NCBI GenBank assembly: GCA_000972765.1
Contig: CP011265.1
Coordinates: 3,593,001 to 3,657,000 of the forward strand
Origin: Verrucomicrobia bacterium IMCC26134
GTDB taxonomy: Bacteria > Verrucomicrobiota > Verrucomicrobiia > Opitutales > Opitutaceae
Direction: 5' to 3'
Length of the DNA stretch: 64,000 nt
Shown: positions 8,717 through 18,900 of the stretch, piece after piece
Position numbering within the stretch: the stretch's first letter is position 1
How the letters are laid out: every line of letters starts with the position of its first letter
The notes under the pieces: model-generated
The model's input: the letters and a program-made list of their open reading frames with translations, nothing else
The model's database searches: none
Told to the model about the DNA's origin: nothing
Translations under genes and position numbers: made by a program

Positions 8717-9820
8717 ATGCCCGCCAAATCCTCCCGCCAAATCCGCGCCAAATCCATGGGAACTCCGAGCTCCAGCCCGGCCTCCGTTCCAGGCCCGGCA
8801 CGTCCTTCCCGCGCCACGACGAAAGCCACGCCCGCCGCCGCGCCCGCGAAGAAAAAAATGTATCTCCACCGCCTCGCCGGCGGCCCGGCTCCGCGCATCA
8901 CCCGCCGCTACGACGCCGCCTTCACGCTCTCACCCGCCTACAAGGCCTCGCTGCCCGACATGATGGAGGCCGTCGAGGCTATCCCCGGCTCACCTGTCGC
9001 CATCCAGCAGGTCGGCATCTCCGGCTTCAAACTGCCGCTCCGCTACCGCACCAAGAACGGCAAAACCGTCCACACCCTTGAGACCTCCGTGACCGGCACC
9101 GTCTCCCTCGCCGCCGGCTTGAAGGGCATCAACATGAGCCGCATCATGCGCTCGTTCTACGAGCACGACGACGAGGTCTTCACGCCCGACCTGCTCGCTC
9201 GTATCCTCGAAAAATACCGCCGCGCCGTCGGCACGCTCTCCGCCCGTCTCCGCCTGGATTTTTCCTACCCGATGCCGCAACGCGCACTGCGCAGCGGCCT
9301 CGTCGGCTGGCAGTATTACCACGCTGCATTCCTCGGCCGCATCGCGGAAGACGGCACCGTGCGCCGCCTCATCGAGCTAGATTTTGTCTACTCCTCCGCC
9401 TGCCCGTGCAGCGCCGAACTCAGCGAGCACGCCCGCGATGCCCGCGATGTTTACGCCATCCCGCACAACCAGCGCTCCAAGGCCCGCGTGCTCATAGAGA
9501 TCGCCCCGGGCGCGAAGTTCCACCTCGAGGACTTGCAGGCCCACGTGCTGAGCGGCCTGATCACCGAGACGCAGGTGATGGTGAAGCGCGAGGATGAGCA
9601 GGCCTTCGCCGAGCTCAACGGCGCGCATATCAAGTTCGTCGAAGACGCCGCCCGACTGGTCTACGCCGAGCTCGCGCCCGACGCGCGCATCGCCGATTTC
9701 CAGATCGCCTGCTCGCACCTCGAATCCCTCCACTCGCACGACGCCGTGAGTGTCATCTGCAAGGGCGTGCCCGGCGGCTTCACCGCCGACTTTGACGCCT
9801 TCCGTAGTCTGGTGTGTTGA
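8717..9820 (+). CDS. folE2: GTP cyclohydrolase IB (FolE2)
   Basis: A 367-residue protein from ATG 8717; the first ~70 residues are a basic, low-complexity Pro/Ala/Ser leader. The core carries the type IB signatures: '[15 protein letters not shown]', '[17 protein letters not shown]', the zinc-binding cysteine pair in '[17 protein letters not shown]', and '[14 protein letters not shown]'. It converts GTP to 7,8-dihydroneopterin triphosphate, the entry point for folate, queuosine and biopterin. It lies 103 bp downstream of the PTPS-like gene on the same strand, and a restriction-modification pair follows. FolE2 enzymes are less metal-restricted than zinc-only FolE, which can matter under zinc limitation (family knowledge). 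Confidence 0.9.
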   Translation: MPAKSSRQIRAKSMGTPSSSPASVPGPARPSRATTKATPAAAPAKKKMYLHRLAGGPAPRITRRYDAAFTLSPAYKASLPDMMEAVEAIPGSPVAIQQVGISGFKLPLRYRTKNGKTVHTLETSVTGTVSLAAGLKGINMSRIMRSFYEHDDEVFTPDLLARILEKYRRAVGTLSARLRLDFSYPMPQRALRSGLVGWQYYHAAFLGRIAEDGTVRRLIELDFVYSSACPCSAELSEHARDARDVYAIPHNQRSKARVLIEIAPGAKFHLEDLQAHVLSGLITETQVMVKREDEQAFAELNGAHIKFVEDAARLVYAELAPDARIADFQIACSHLESLHSHDAVSVICKGVPGGFTADFDAFRSLVC

Positions 9821-9921
9821 GTTTGCCGTCCGCCAAGGTCGTTAAGAAAACAGTGCGCTGTCGTTCGTTCACGCGGCACTGACGACTCGACAAGCCAACT
9901 GACCTTGTTGAATTTATTGCG

Positions 9922-11094
9922 ATGCGTTCCATCGAACTTTTTTCTGGTGCCGGCGGCATGGCCCTAGGCTTGGAGAAGGCCGGTTTCGATTCCGTCGCGC
10001 ATTTCGAACGAGACGCCGACGCTTGCGCGACCTTACGTCATAATCGCCCGTCTTGGAACATAGTCCAAGGCGATGTCCGCAATGTGGATTTCGGCGCATA
10101 CGGCCCGGTAGATTTGGTCGCGGGTGGCCCCCCGTGCCAGCCTTTTTCAATGGGCGGCAAAGCCAAGGGCTTTGAAGATAATCGCGATATGTTCCCGCAG
10201 GCAGTGCGTGCTGTGCGCGAGTTGCAACCCACCGCTTTCGTTTTTGAAAATGTTCGTGGCCTGCTCCGACCTGCTTTCGCGAATTACGTGGAGTTCATAC
10301 GACTGCAGCTTACCTACCCCGTTTTTCCGGTTTCAGATAATGTAGATTGGGAAGCTAATTTCCGTCGGCTTCAGCGTCACCACACTTCAAAAAACCGGAA
10401 CGGCGAGCTCACCTACAACGTTACGATCAATCTCGCCGATGCTGCTGACTACGGCGTCCCGCAACGACGCCACCGGGTGTTCTTCGTCGGTTTTCGTCGT
10501 GACCTGGATCTGGGGTGGTCTTTCCCCGCGCCCACCCACACGCAGGACGACCTGCTCCGCAACAAATACATCACGGGCGAATACTGGACCCGACACGGTC
10601 TGCCACCCCTCGCGGCGCCCGAGACCATGCTCGGGCGGGTGGAAAAGCTTCGTTCCGGCGAGCTATTGGCAGACACCCTGCCTTGGCGAACCGTGCGCGA
10701 TCAACTTTCGGACCTTCCTGACCCGCGCGACGCCTGCACCAAACATCGTTGGGACAACCACGGTTTCCAGCCGGGGGCCAAGAGCTACCCGGGCCATACC
10801 GGCAGCCCCCTTGACGAACCGGCCAAGGCGCTCAAAGCCGGCGACCACGGCGTGCCCGGCGGCGAAAACATGCTGCGTCACCTCAATGGACAAATTCGTT
10901 ATTTCACGATTAGAGAGTCCGCCCGTATTCAAACCTTCCCGGACAATTATGTTTTTCCGGGTTCATGGACGGAGAGTATGCGTCAACTGGGCAACGCCGT
11001 TCCGGTCCAGCTCGGCCAAGCCGTATTTGAAAGCGTCGGCGCCGTGATGAAGAAATACCGTCCGCTCAAAACCGCTGCTCACGCAAATGTTTGA
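9922..11094 (+). CDS. DNA (cytosine-5-)-methyltransferase of a Type II restriction-modification system
   Basis: A 390-residue C5 methyltransferase with motifs in canonical order: I 'ELFSGAGGMALGLEKAGF' (SAM binding), IV 'GGPPCQPFS' with catalytic Cys72, VI 'FVFENVRGL', VIII 'QRRHRVFFVG' and X 'GNAVPVQLGQAV'. The target-recognition region lies between VIII and X (~residues 190-320). The gene starts at ATG 9922 and overlaps the endonuclease start by 8 bp. Its codon use and A+T content are visibly unlike the flanking pterin genes, which suggests acquisition as a cassette. It would protect host sites from the partner nuclease. Confidence 0.92.
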   Translation: MRSIELFSGAGGMALGLEKAGFDSVAHFERDADACATLRHNRPSWNIVQGDVRNVDFGAYGPVDLVAGGPPCQPFSMGGKAKGFEDNRDMFPQAVRAVRELQPTAFVFENVRGLLRPAFANYVEFIRLQLTYPVFPVSDNVDWEANFRRLQRHHTSKNRNGELTYNVTINLADAADYGVPQRRHRVFFVGFRRDLDLGWSFPAPTHTQDDLLRNKYITGEYWTRHGLPPLAAPETMLGRVEKLRSGELLADTLPWRTVRDQLSDLPDPRDACTKHRWDNHGFQPGAKSYPGHTGSPLDEPAKALKAGDHGVPGGENMLRHLNGQIRYFTIRESARIQTFPDNYVFPGSWTESMRQLGNAVPVQLGQAVFESVGAVMKKYRPLKTAAHANV

Positions 11095-11824
11095 TTACTT
11101 CGACTTCAGTCTGCCTCGCGCCGTCACTGAACAGTTGATTGAGCGGTTGGATCATCTGAAATTTAGCCCCTTGAGCGACGTTTCGCTAAAGAAACTTTCC
11201 GTTTTTCAAAAACGACGCAAAATTACTCAGGGCGTTTATGTCATCTACCTTGCTGACAAGGCGGTTTACGCGGGCAAAGCAGAGGACCTCGCGGAACGAC
11301 TGGCAGAGCATCTCTGGAAACTGCGGGGGCGAAACGGCATTCAAATCAACTGTGTCGGCTATAAGGCCTTGTTGCTGGATGACAACTGGAGCACCAGCGC
11401 CAACGAAGGACTGCTCATCGAACACTACAAAGCTCAGCATCAGTGCCAATGGAACGGAGGGGGATTTGGACCTAAAGACCCCGGCAAAAATCGTGATGGA
11501 AGCGAACCCAGCCGTTTCGACGACCAGTTCCCCGTAAAAGAAAATTATCCGATCACGGACTTGCAGGATGTTTCAACATTGGGGGAGGTGCTATCCAAAA
11601 TCAAAGATCAGGTGCCCTACCTTTTTCGCTACGATATACCACCATCCGCTGAAGTCCTCCCCATCAATCTGTCGGGAGTTCCCAGAGAAGTTAAGGCGCT
11701 CGCACTTCAAATCGCCCAATCCCTCGGAAATGGCTGGCAGCTCATGTTGTTCAAGAACGGCGTCACGCTCTATCATGCCAGTCGTCCATACTCGCACGGC
11801 ACGCAGCTTTTTCCACCCCAGTAA
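11087..11824 (+). CDS. GIY-YIG restriction endonuclease, Eco29kI-like
   Basis: A 245-residue protein overlapping the methyltransferase by 8 bp. The GIY-YIG core is readable: 'QGVYVIYL' (G49-V-Y51), 'VYAGKA' (Y61-A-G63), R71 and H75 four residues apart, the acidic residue in 'LLIEHYK' (E112) and 'WNGGGFG' (N123). The 'GGFGPKDPGKNRDG' stretch resembles the Eco29kI restriction enzyme family, whose prototype cuts CCGCGG. The order and overlap with a C5 methyltransferase support a Type II system. The recognition sequence cannot be read from the gene. The C-terminal ~90 residues have no feature I recognise. Confidence 0.75.
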   Translation: MFDYFDFSLPRAVTEQLIERLDHLKFSPLSDVSLKKLSVFQKRRKITQGVYVIYLADKAVYAGKAEDLAERLAEHLWKLRGRNGIQINCVGYKALLLDDNWSTSANEGLLIEHYKAQHQCQWNGGGFGPKDPGKNRDGSEPSRFDDQFPVKENYPITDLQDVSTLGEVLSKIKDQVPYLFRYDIPPSAEVLPINLSGVPREVKALALQIAQSLGNGWQLMLFKNGVTLYHASRPYSHGTQLFPPQ

Positions 11825-11901
11825 TGCAGAGCGTGCCCCGCCCGAGATATTCAGGTAAGCACAGAAAATATACGCCCGCTGCATTGCTCCCGTATAAACT
11901 C

Positions 11902-12639
11902 ATGGCTAAAAAATCCTCCTCCCGCACCCGTCCGCCGCTCATCGTCATCACTGGTGCCAGCCAGGGCCTCGGCGCCGCGCTCGCGCTCGCCTACGCCAGA
12001 GCCTTCCCCGGCGCGAAGCTCGCCCTCGTCGCCCGCAACGCCCGCAACCTCGACGCCACCGCCACCCGCTGCGAAACCCTCGGGTCCGCCGCCCATGGCT
12101 TCGTTTGCGATGTCACCGACATGGCCGCCGTCGCCCGCCTGCCCGCCGCCGTCGCCAAAGTTTTCCGTCGCCCGCCAGATATCGTGGTCAACAACGCAGG
12201 CCGCTTCACCCCCGCGTCATTCGCAGCCACCACGCCCGCGATTTTTGACGACATGCTCGGCTCCAACCTCCGCTCCGCCTACCTCGTCACCCGCGCCTTT
12301 CTCCCCGCCTTCGCCGAGCGCAAATCCGGCGACTTTGTCTTTATCAGCTCCATCAGCGGCAAGATCGTGCTGCCTAATTGCGCCGCCTACACCGTCGCGA
12401 AACACGGCCTGACCGGCCTCGCCGCCGCCCTCCGCGCCGAGACGAAAGGCACCGGCTTGCGCGTGCTGTGTATCCATCCTGGCGCGACTGACACCGCCGC
12501 GTGGGACGGCTCCGGCGTGGACCGCTCCCGCCTCATGCGCCCCGCCAGCGTCGCCGAGGCGGTCGTCGCCCTCACATCCCTCTCCAGCCACACCGTTGCC
12601 GAGGACATCACCCTGCGCCCTTCCGGCGGGGATATATAG
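11902..12639 (+). CDS. SDR oxidoreductase, sepiapterin-reductase-like
   Basis: A 245-residue short-chain dehydrogenase from ATG 11902. The cofactor motif is 'VITGASQGLG' with Arg45 after the second strand, suggesting NADPH. Other features are the 'VVNNAGRF' strand, catalytic Ser150, and 'YTVAK' (Tyr163, Lys167). The C terminus 'ITLRPSGGDI' resembles the 'LRPxxGDI' ending of bacterial sepiapterin reductases such as the Chlorobium enzyme. With FolE2 and a PTPS-like protein encoded just upstream, a role in making a reduced biopterin is plausible (inference). A generic SDR function is the alternative. Confidence 0.65.
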   Translation: MAKKSSSRTRPPLIVITGASQGLGAALALAYARAFPGAKLALVARNARNLDATATRCETLGSAAHGFVCDVTDMAAVARLPAAVAKVFRRPPDIVVNNAGRFTPASFAATTPAIFDDMLGSNLRSAYLVTRAFLPAFAERKSGDFVFISSISGKIVLPNCAAYTVAKHGLTGLAAALRAETKGTGLRVLCIHPGATDTAAWDGSGVDRSRLMRPASVAEAVVALTSLSSHTVAEDITLRPSGGDI

Positions 12640-12728
12640 CTCATCTCGTCTCGCTCACACAACCGCGCCCACCCGGTCGTTTTGGTTGATACCCTTTTCG
12701 TTTTCCCTGTCGTTATACCTTACCCCTC

Positions 12729-15674
12729 ATGCGCATCACCCCTCTGTTCCTCAGCCTGGCCATGGCCCTGCTCGCCGCCTGCACCAACGGATCTTCCTCA
12801 TCGAGCCCAAAGGCCGCCACGCCCGCCGCCAGCCCGGTGGCAATGTCCGCCATCGAGTCGAATAAAAACACCCGCAACATCCTCGCGGAACTCAAGCTCG
12901 CCGATCCCGCGATCGAAGCCCGCGCGCGCACCCTCCTCGACACCCATTTCCCCGCCCTCACCGCCTGGCATCGCGAAAACGACTCCACCTTAAAACTTCT
13001 CTGGAAAGCGTTCGACCAAGCCCGCGCCGCCAAGGATAAAGCAGGTGCGGACGGCGCACTGGAAAAAATCAGCTCCGTCTATGCAACGTTCCGCCCCCGG
13101 CATGACGCCCTGCTCGCCGACCTCGCAAAGATCTTGAGCCCGGCGCAAATCGAGCAGGTCCAGGATGTCCTCACCATCAACAAAGTCGCGGTCACCTACG
13201 GCGCCTACCTCGAGATTTTCCCGATTCTCAACGACGCCCAAAAAGCCGTCGTCTTGAGCGAACTCAAGGCGGCCCGCGCCGAGGCCATCGACGCCACTGC
13301 GATGACAGAGAAGTCCGCCTTCTTTAAAAAATATAAAATTCGCATCGAGGAAGACTACTTCCCCACCCAGGGCATCGACGCGCAAAAGTTCCGCCGCGAA
13401 TTCGCCGCCCTTGGCAAAGCCACCACCCGCCTCTGGTATCGGCAACCCGCCGCAAAGTGGGAGGAGGCCCTGCCGGTGGGCGGCGGCCGGCTTGGCGCCA
13501 TGATCTTCGGCGGCACCGCCAGCGAACGCATCCAGTTCAACGAGGACACCCTCTGGACCGGCAGCCCTCGCAACTACGTGCGCGCCGGCTCGGCCGACAT
13601 TGTCCCCCAAGTCCGCGCCCTGCTCGCCGAGGGCAAGGTCACCGAGGCCCAGGATCTAGCCCGCGCCAAGATGCTCAGCGACCCCGTTCGCCAAAAAGCC
13701 TACCAGCCTTTCGGCGACATCCGCCTCTCCTTCCCAGGCCATGAAGCCGCCGCGAACTACACCCGTGAACTCGACCTCGACACCGCCATCGCCACCACGA
13801 CTTACGACGTGGCGGGGGTCACCTACACCCGCGAGGTCATTGCCAGTTATCCCGACAACGTCATCGCCGTCCGCCTGACCGCCAGCCAGCCGGGCAAGCT
13901 GAACTTTGGCGTCCGCCTGGATTCACCGCACAAGACCTGCGCGACCGGGATCACCTTGGATCTCGGCCCCTATCTAGTCCTTACGGGCGAGGTCCAGCCC
14001 AACGGCATGAGCTTCGCCTCCTCCCTCCGCGTTCTCCCCGACGGAGGCAGCGTGCGTTCCGACGGCCAGTCCCTCATCATCGATGGCGCAAACTCGGCCA
14101 CTCTCCTCCTCGTCGCCGCCACCAACTTCAAAACCTGGGAAGACATCTCCGCCGACCCCGGCGCACGCTGCGCCGCCTATCAAGCCGCGCTCACCTCGCG
14201 CGACTATGCCGCCCTCCGCGCCACCCATGTCGCCGACCACCGGCGGCTCTTCCGCCGTGCCGCCCTCGACCTCGGCAAGACCGCCGCCGCCGGTCTCCCC
14301 ACCGACGAACGTCTGCGTCAGGTCCGCAAGGCCAACTCCCTCGACGCCGACCCCGCGCTCGCCGCGCTCCACTTCAACTACGGCCGCTACCTGCTCATCG
14401 CCTGCAGCCGTCCCGGGACCCAGCCCGCCAATCTGCAAGGCATCTGGAACGAGCTCATCAACCCACCCTGGGAGAGCAAATACACCACCAACATCAACTA
14501 CCAGATGAACTACTGGATCGCCGAGCTCACCGGCCTCGGCGAATGCCACGAACCCTTCTTCGCCTCCATCGACGATCTGCGCCTCAGCGGCGCCCGCACC
14601 GCAGCGCAGCTCTACCGCAGCCGCGGCTGGGTGCTGCACCACAACTTCGACCTCTGGCGCGGCACCGCCCCGATCAACAACATCGATGGCATCTGGCCCA
14701 CCGGCGCCGCCTGGCTCTGCCATCACCTCTGGGAACACTGGCTCTTCACCCGCGACCGCGACTTCCTCGCCCGCCGCGCCTACCCCGCGATGAAGGAAGC
14801 CTCCCTCTTCTTCGTCGATTTCCTCGTGCGCGATGCGCAGTCCGGCCGGTTGCTCAGCTCGCCCTCACATTCGCCCGAGCAAGGTCCCACCACCGTCGGC
14901 CCGACGATGGACAACCAGCTCATCCGCTTCCTCTGGACCGCCACCATCGCCTCGGCCCGCGAGCTCGGAGTGGACGCCGGCCTCGCCGCCGAGCTGGAGA
15001 CGCTCCTGCCCCGCCTCCCGCCCAACCAGATTGGCAAACACGGCCAGCTCCAGGAGTGGCTCACCGACGACGACGTGCCGGACAACGCCCACCGCCACCT
15101 CTCGCCGCTCTGGGCCCTCTACCCCGGCGCGGACATCAACCCCTCCGACCCCAGGATTTTTGACGCCGCCAAGCTCCTGCTCAAATGGCGCGGCGACGGC
15201 TCCACCGGCTGGAGCTACGCCTGGCGCATGCCGATGTGGGCCCGTGTCGGCGACGGCGAGATGGCCTACCGTCAGTTCAGTCAGCTCGTTGCACGCAAAA
15301 CCCTGCCGAATCTCTTCGATCTCTGCGGCCCCTTCCAGATCGACGGCAATTTTGGCGCCGCCGCCGGCGTCGTCGAGATGCTCTTGCAAAGCCACCAGCG
15401 CACCGCTGACGGCACCGTGTTGATCGACCTGTTTCCCGCTCTGCCCAAGGTCTGGCCCGCCGGTAAAGTCACCGGCCTGTGCGCTCGCGACGGCTTCGAA
15501 CTCGATCTGACTTGGAAAGATGGAGCCCTCACCCAAGTCGCCGTCCGCTCCACTCTAGGCCGTCCGGCCAAAGTGCGCCTCGGCGGGCAGTCGATCGACC
15601 TCGCACTCAGCCCCGGCCAGAAGACCCTGCTCGGCCCCGACCTGCGCCCCTTGCACCAATCGAACCGGAAATAA
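12729..15674 (+). CDS. Lipoprotein fusing DUF3826 to a GH95 alpha-L-fucosidase/galactosidase
   Basis: A 981-residue protein with a lipoprotein signal ('LALLAAC'-type lipobox, Cys18), so it is probably anchored in an envelope membrane. Residues ~45-225 match DUF3826: 'LSPAQIEQVQDVLT', 'VAVTYGAYLEIFPILND' and 'YKIRIEEDYFPTQGID'. Residues ~234-975 are GH95: 'ALPVGGGRLGAMIFGG', 'IQFNEDTLWTGSP', the catalytic Asn pair in 'NINYQMNYW' (N588, N590), the candidate general acid in 'SHSPEQ' (E717) and the Asp in 'IDGNFGAAAG' (D872). GH95 enzymes invert alpha-1,2-L-fucose or alpha-L-galactose linkages. The downstream pectate lyase suggests plant or algal cell-wall polysaccharide as the target. Confidence 0.88.
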   Translation: MRITPLFLSLAMALLAACTNGSSSSSPKAATPAASPVAMSAIESNKNTRNILAELKLADPAIEARARTLLDTHFPALTAWHRENDSTLKLLWKAFDQARAAKDKAGADGALEKISSVYATFRPRHDALLADLAKILSPAQIEQVQDVLTINKVAVTYGAYLEIFPILNDAQKAVVLSELKAARAEAIDATAMTEKSAFFKKYKIRIEEDYFPTQGIDAQKFRREFAALGKATTRLWYRQPAAKWEEALPVGGGRLGAMIFGGTASERIQFNEDTLWTGSPRNYVRAGSADIVPQVRALLAEGKVTEAQDLARAKMLSDPVRQKAYQPFGDIRLSFPGHEAAANYTRELDLDTAIATTTYDVAGVTYTREVIASYPDNVIAVRLTASQPGKLNFGVRLDSPHKTCATGITLDLGPYLVLTGEVQPNGMSFASSLRVLPDGGSVRSDGQSLIIDGANSATLLLVAATNFKTWEDISADPGARCAAYQAALTSRDYAALRATHVADHRRLFRRAALDLGKTAAAGLPTDERLRQVRKANSLDADPALAALHFNYGRYLLIACSRPGTQPANLQGIWNELINPPWESKYTTNINYQMNYWIAELTGLGECHEPFFASIDDLRLSGARTAAQLYRSRGWVLHHNFDLWRGTAPINNIDGIWPTGAAWLCHHLWEHWLFTRDRDFLARRAYPAMKEASLFFVDFLVRDAQSGRLLSSPSHSPEQGPTTVGPTMDNQLIRFLWTATIASARELGVDAGLAAELETLLPRLPPNQIGKHGQLQEWLTDDDVPDNAHRHLSPLWALYPGADINPSDPRIFDAAKLLLKWRGDGSTGWSYAWRMPMWARVGDGEMAYRQFSQLVARKTLPNLFDLCGPFQIDGNFGAAAGVVEMLLQSHQRTADGTVLIDLFPALPKVWPAGKVTGLCARDGFELDLTWKDGALTQVAVRSTLGRPAKVRLGGQSIDLALSPGQKTLLGPDLRPLHQSNRK

Positions 15675-15934
15675 AGCTCGGCTGCACTCCCTCAGGCTCC
15701 GCCCAAACCCCGACTTCCCATCAAGAAAACGGACGCCGCCAGTGACCGACTGCACGCTGAGAAAGGACGGCGCACCGGATCAGTGAGAGCAACTACGCCC
15801 TCATGTGAGGATATACGCAAAAGTGAGGCTTATGCCGCAGGATGATTCCGAAATAATATGCTATCGTCCTGATTCAGTTTTTTCGTCGCCCCCCCCGTTG
15901 CGCGCTCTTGCCCAACATTACCCCCTCCTGAAAA

Positions 15935-18900
15935 ATGCTCCTCCTCCCGCTCCTCTCCAGGGGTAGTGCTGCCGCGTCCGCAGCGCTCGCCTTCCTCTTG
16001 GTTCTCAGTGTCGCTTTGGCTGCCGAACTGAAGGTGGACATCAGCAACAGCGGACGCCCGCTGGCCGAAGGCCTTGATCCAGCTTTCACTGATTGGGCCA
16101 CGACGCAGAGTTGGTTCACGGGGGGCAATATGACCACCCGAACCTTTGGAGATGTGACGGTGAAGTTCACCCGCGTTGGTGCGGTGGGCACGGCGCTACA
16201 GACCGGCTACTGGAAAGCCGGCGTCCAAAGCACGACCTATAATGTCAAATTGACAGGCGACGGCCTCAAAGTGAATGGCGGCGACACCGGAGCGCAAATC
16301 GAGGTGCGCTTGACGGGGCTCACGGCCGGCGAGCACACCCTGCTGCTTTATCTCAACAACTGGGACTCCCCCACCACCTTGCCGGCGCCCTTGGATATCT
16401 TCGTGGACGGCACTCAGGTGATCAACGACCTCCCCGTGACCTCCCAGGTGACCGACAACAACCTGGCCACCACCGCCTACCTGAATTTCACCGCGGTGGC
16501 CGGACAGGACGTGGTTGTGCTCGTGCAAGCCGAGACCAGCGGCACCAATCCGACGAAAAACGTCCACATCAACGGATTCGAGATCGATGCGCCGAACGCC
16601 GCAGCCAAGGCGAACAATCCCGCGCCCGACAATGCGGACGAGCACGCGAACGCCGACTCCGGTTCCATCACCTTGAGTTGGGGCACCGCCACCAAAGGCG
16701 CCGCCTCCCACCAAGTCTACTTCGGCACCAGCGAGCTCGCGGTGAAGAATGCGACGACCGCCTCACCGGAGTTCAAAGGCACTCAGACCGCGAACACCTA
16801 TCCGGTCAGCGGCATCAACACCCACCTCACCTACTATTGGCGCATCGACGAAATCGCCGCGAACGGTTCCACCACCAAGGGCAATCTGTGGTATTTCCGA
16901 CCCCGCCGTCTCGCCTTTCCTGAAGCGGAAGGCTATGGCCGCTTCGCCCGCGGCGGACGCGGCGGTGTGGTCGTCCACGTCACCAATCTTAATGACTCCG
17001 GCCCCGGCAGCCTGCGCGACGCGGTCCTCGGCGATTACGGACCCCGCACCGTGGTCTTCGAAGTGAGCGGCCTCATCACTCTCCTGGACGACATCATCAT
17101 CAGCGGCAACCAGCCCTACGTCACCATCGCCGGACAGACTGCGCCGGGCAAAGGCATCTGCGTGAAGCGCAACCAGCTCGCCATGAGTGGCGCACGCGAC
17201 TGCATTTTCCGTTTCATGCGTGTCCTCGTCGGCAAGGATAACGGCGAGACGCAGAACGCCACCGGCATGGCCGGCGTGGACCACTCCATCATGGACCACT
17301 GCTCCCTCGGCTGGGGCATCGACGAGGGTCTTAGCACCCGCAGCGGTAAAAACCTGACCTTCCAGCGCTGCTCCCTCTCCGAGGCGCTCAACGTCGCCGG
17401 CCACCAAAACTACCCCGCCGGCACCGCCCACGGGTATGCCGCCAGCGTCGGGGGCGACATCGCCAGCCTCCACCACAACCTGCTCGCCCACAACGAAGGG
17501 CGCAACTGGTCCATGGCCGGTGGTCTCGACGGCGCAGGCTACTACGCCGGCAAACTCGATATCTTCAATAACGTGGTTTACAACTGGGGCGGCCGCACCA
17601 CCGACGGCGGCGCGCAACAGGTCAACTTCGTCAGCAACTACTACAAGGTCGGAGCGTCCTCGAACAAGTTCACCGCCCTCAACCCGCAATACGGCGGCTT
17701 CCCCGGCACCCAGCAGTATTACATGGCAGGCAACGTCATGCCGGGAAAGTTCACCGAGGCCAACCAAGCCGCCGGCCTCAGCATCGGCACCGAGAACGGC
17801 GGCACTATCCCGCAAAATTCCACCCCGCCTTACAGCGCGACGGTCAACGCGCCTTTCTTCCCGTCCTACGCCACCATCCACACCGCAACCGGCGCCTACA
17901 AGCAGGTGCTCTCCGACGTTGGCTGCACCCTGCCGATGGTCGATAATCGCGACGCCCGCATCGTCGGCGAGACGCTCGACGGCACCTACACCTACACCGG
18001 CAGCGTCAGCGGCAAAAAAGGCCTGCCTGACACCACCAACGACGTGGGCGGCTGGGAGGACTACGGCAACGCGACGCGGCCTCCGGATTGGGATACCGAC
18101 GGCGATGGGATGCCCGACTGGTGGGAAACCATCAAAGGGCTGAATCCAAACTCGCAGGCGGGAAACTTTGCCGAAAGCAACGCCGACTCCGACGGCAACG
18201 GTTACACGAATCTGGAAGAATATCTGAACTGGATGGCCTTGCCCCACGTCGACTGCAACGGCTCGGCCACAGTCGACGTGGATTTGCCAGTCTTAAGCCG
18301 GGGCTACTCCAAGACCACCCCGGTCTATACGCTCTCCGCGCCGGTCAATGGCACCGTCACCCTGATCGCCGGCAACAAGGCGCGCTTCACCGCCTCCACC
18401 TCGACCAACGCCTTGGGCAAATTCACCTTCACCGTCACTGATTCGGCGGGCGATTCGATGACCCAGTCCGTGGGCGTGCGCGTCCTCGGAGCCGCCGCTC
18501 CCGTCCTCCCCGAGGTCACCCTTGCCGCCACCGACGCCTCCGCCGGAGAACTCGGCCCCGATCAGAGCATTGTTTTTACCGTCACACGCACAGGCGCGAC
18601 CACCTCGGCCCTCACCGTTCCGCTCGTCGCCTCGGGTTCCGCGACCGCCGGCCAAGATTACACGGGCTTTTCGGGGAGCGTTACGATCCCCGCCGGCCAG
18701 ACCAGTGTCCTGCTCACCCTCTCCGCGCTCGCAGACTCCAACGCCGAAGGGACGGAATCCATCACTGTGACCCTCGACTCCTCCTCCGTATTTAGCCTCG
18801 GCACGCCTTCGTCGGCTTCCGCCTCCGTCGCCGACAGTCCCGCGCAAAGTTTCTACTACAGCGCCATCGCCGATCCCGCGAAGCGCGGACCTGCAGACGA

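Noticed and set aside
12660-12728. Sigma-70 promoter before the GH95 gene (TTGATA and TTATAC)
   Set aside because: The spacing of 21 bp is too long for a standard promoter.
16763-18247. 494-codon minus-strand frame inside the pectate lyase gene
   Set aside because: It is a shadow of the PL1 gene: Val/Ala/Gly/Asp-rich with no recognisable motif, while the plus strand has clear catalytic motifs.
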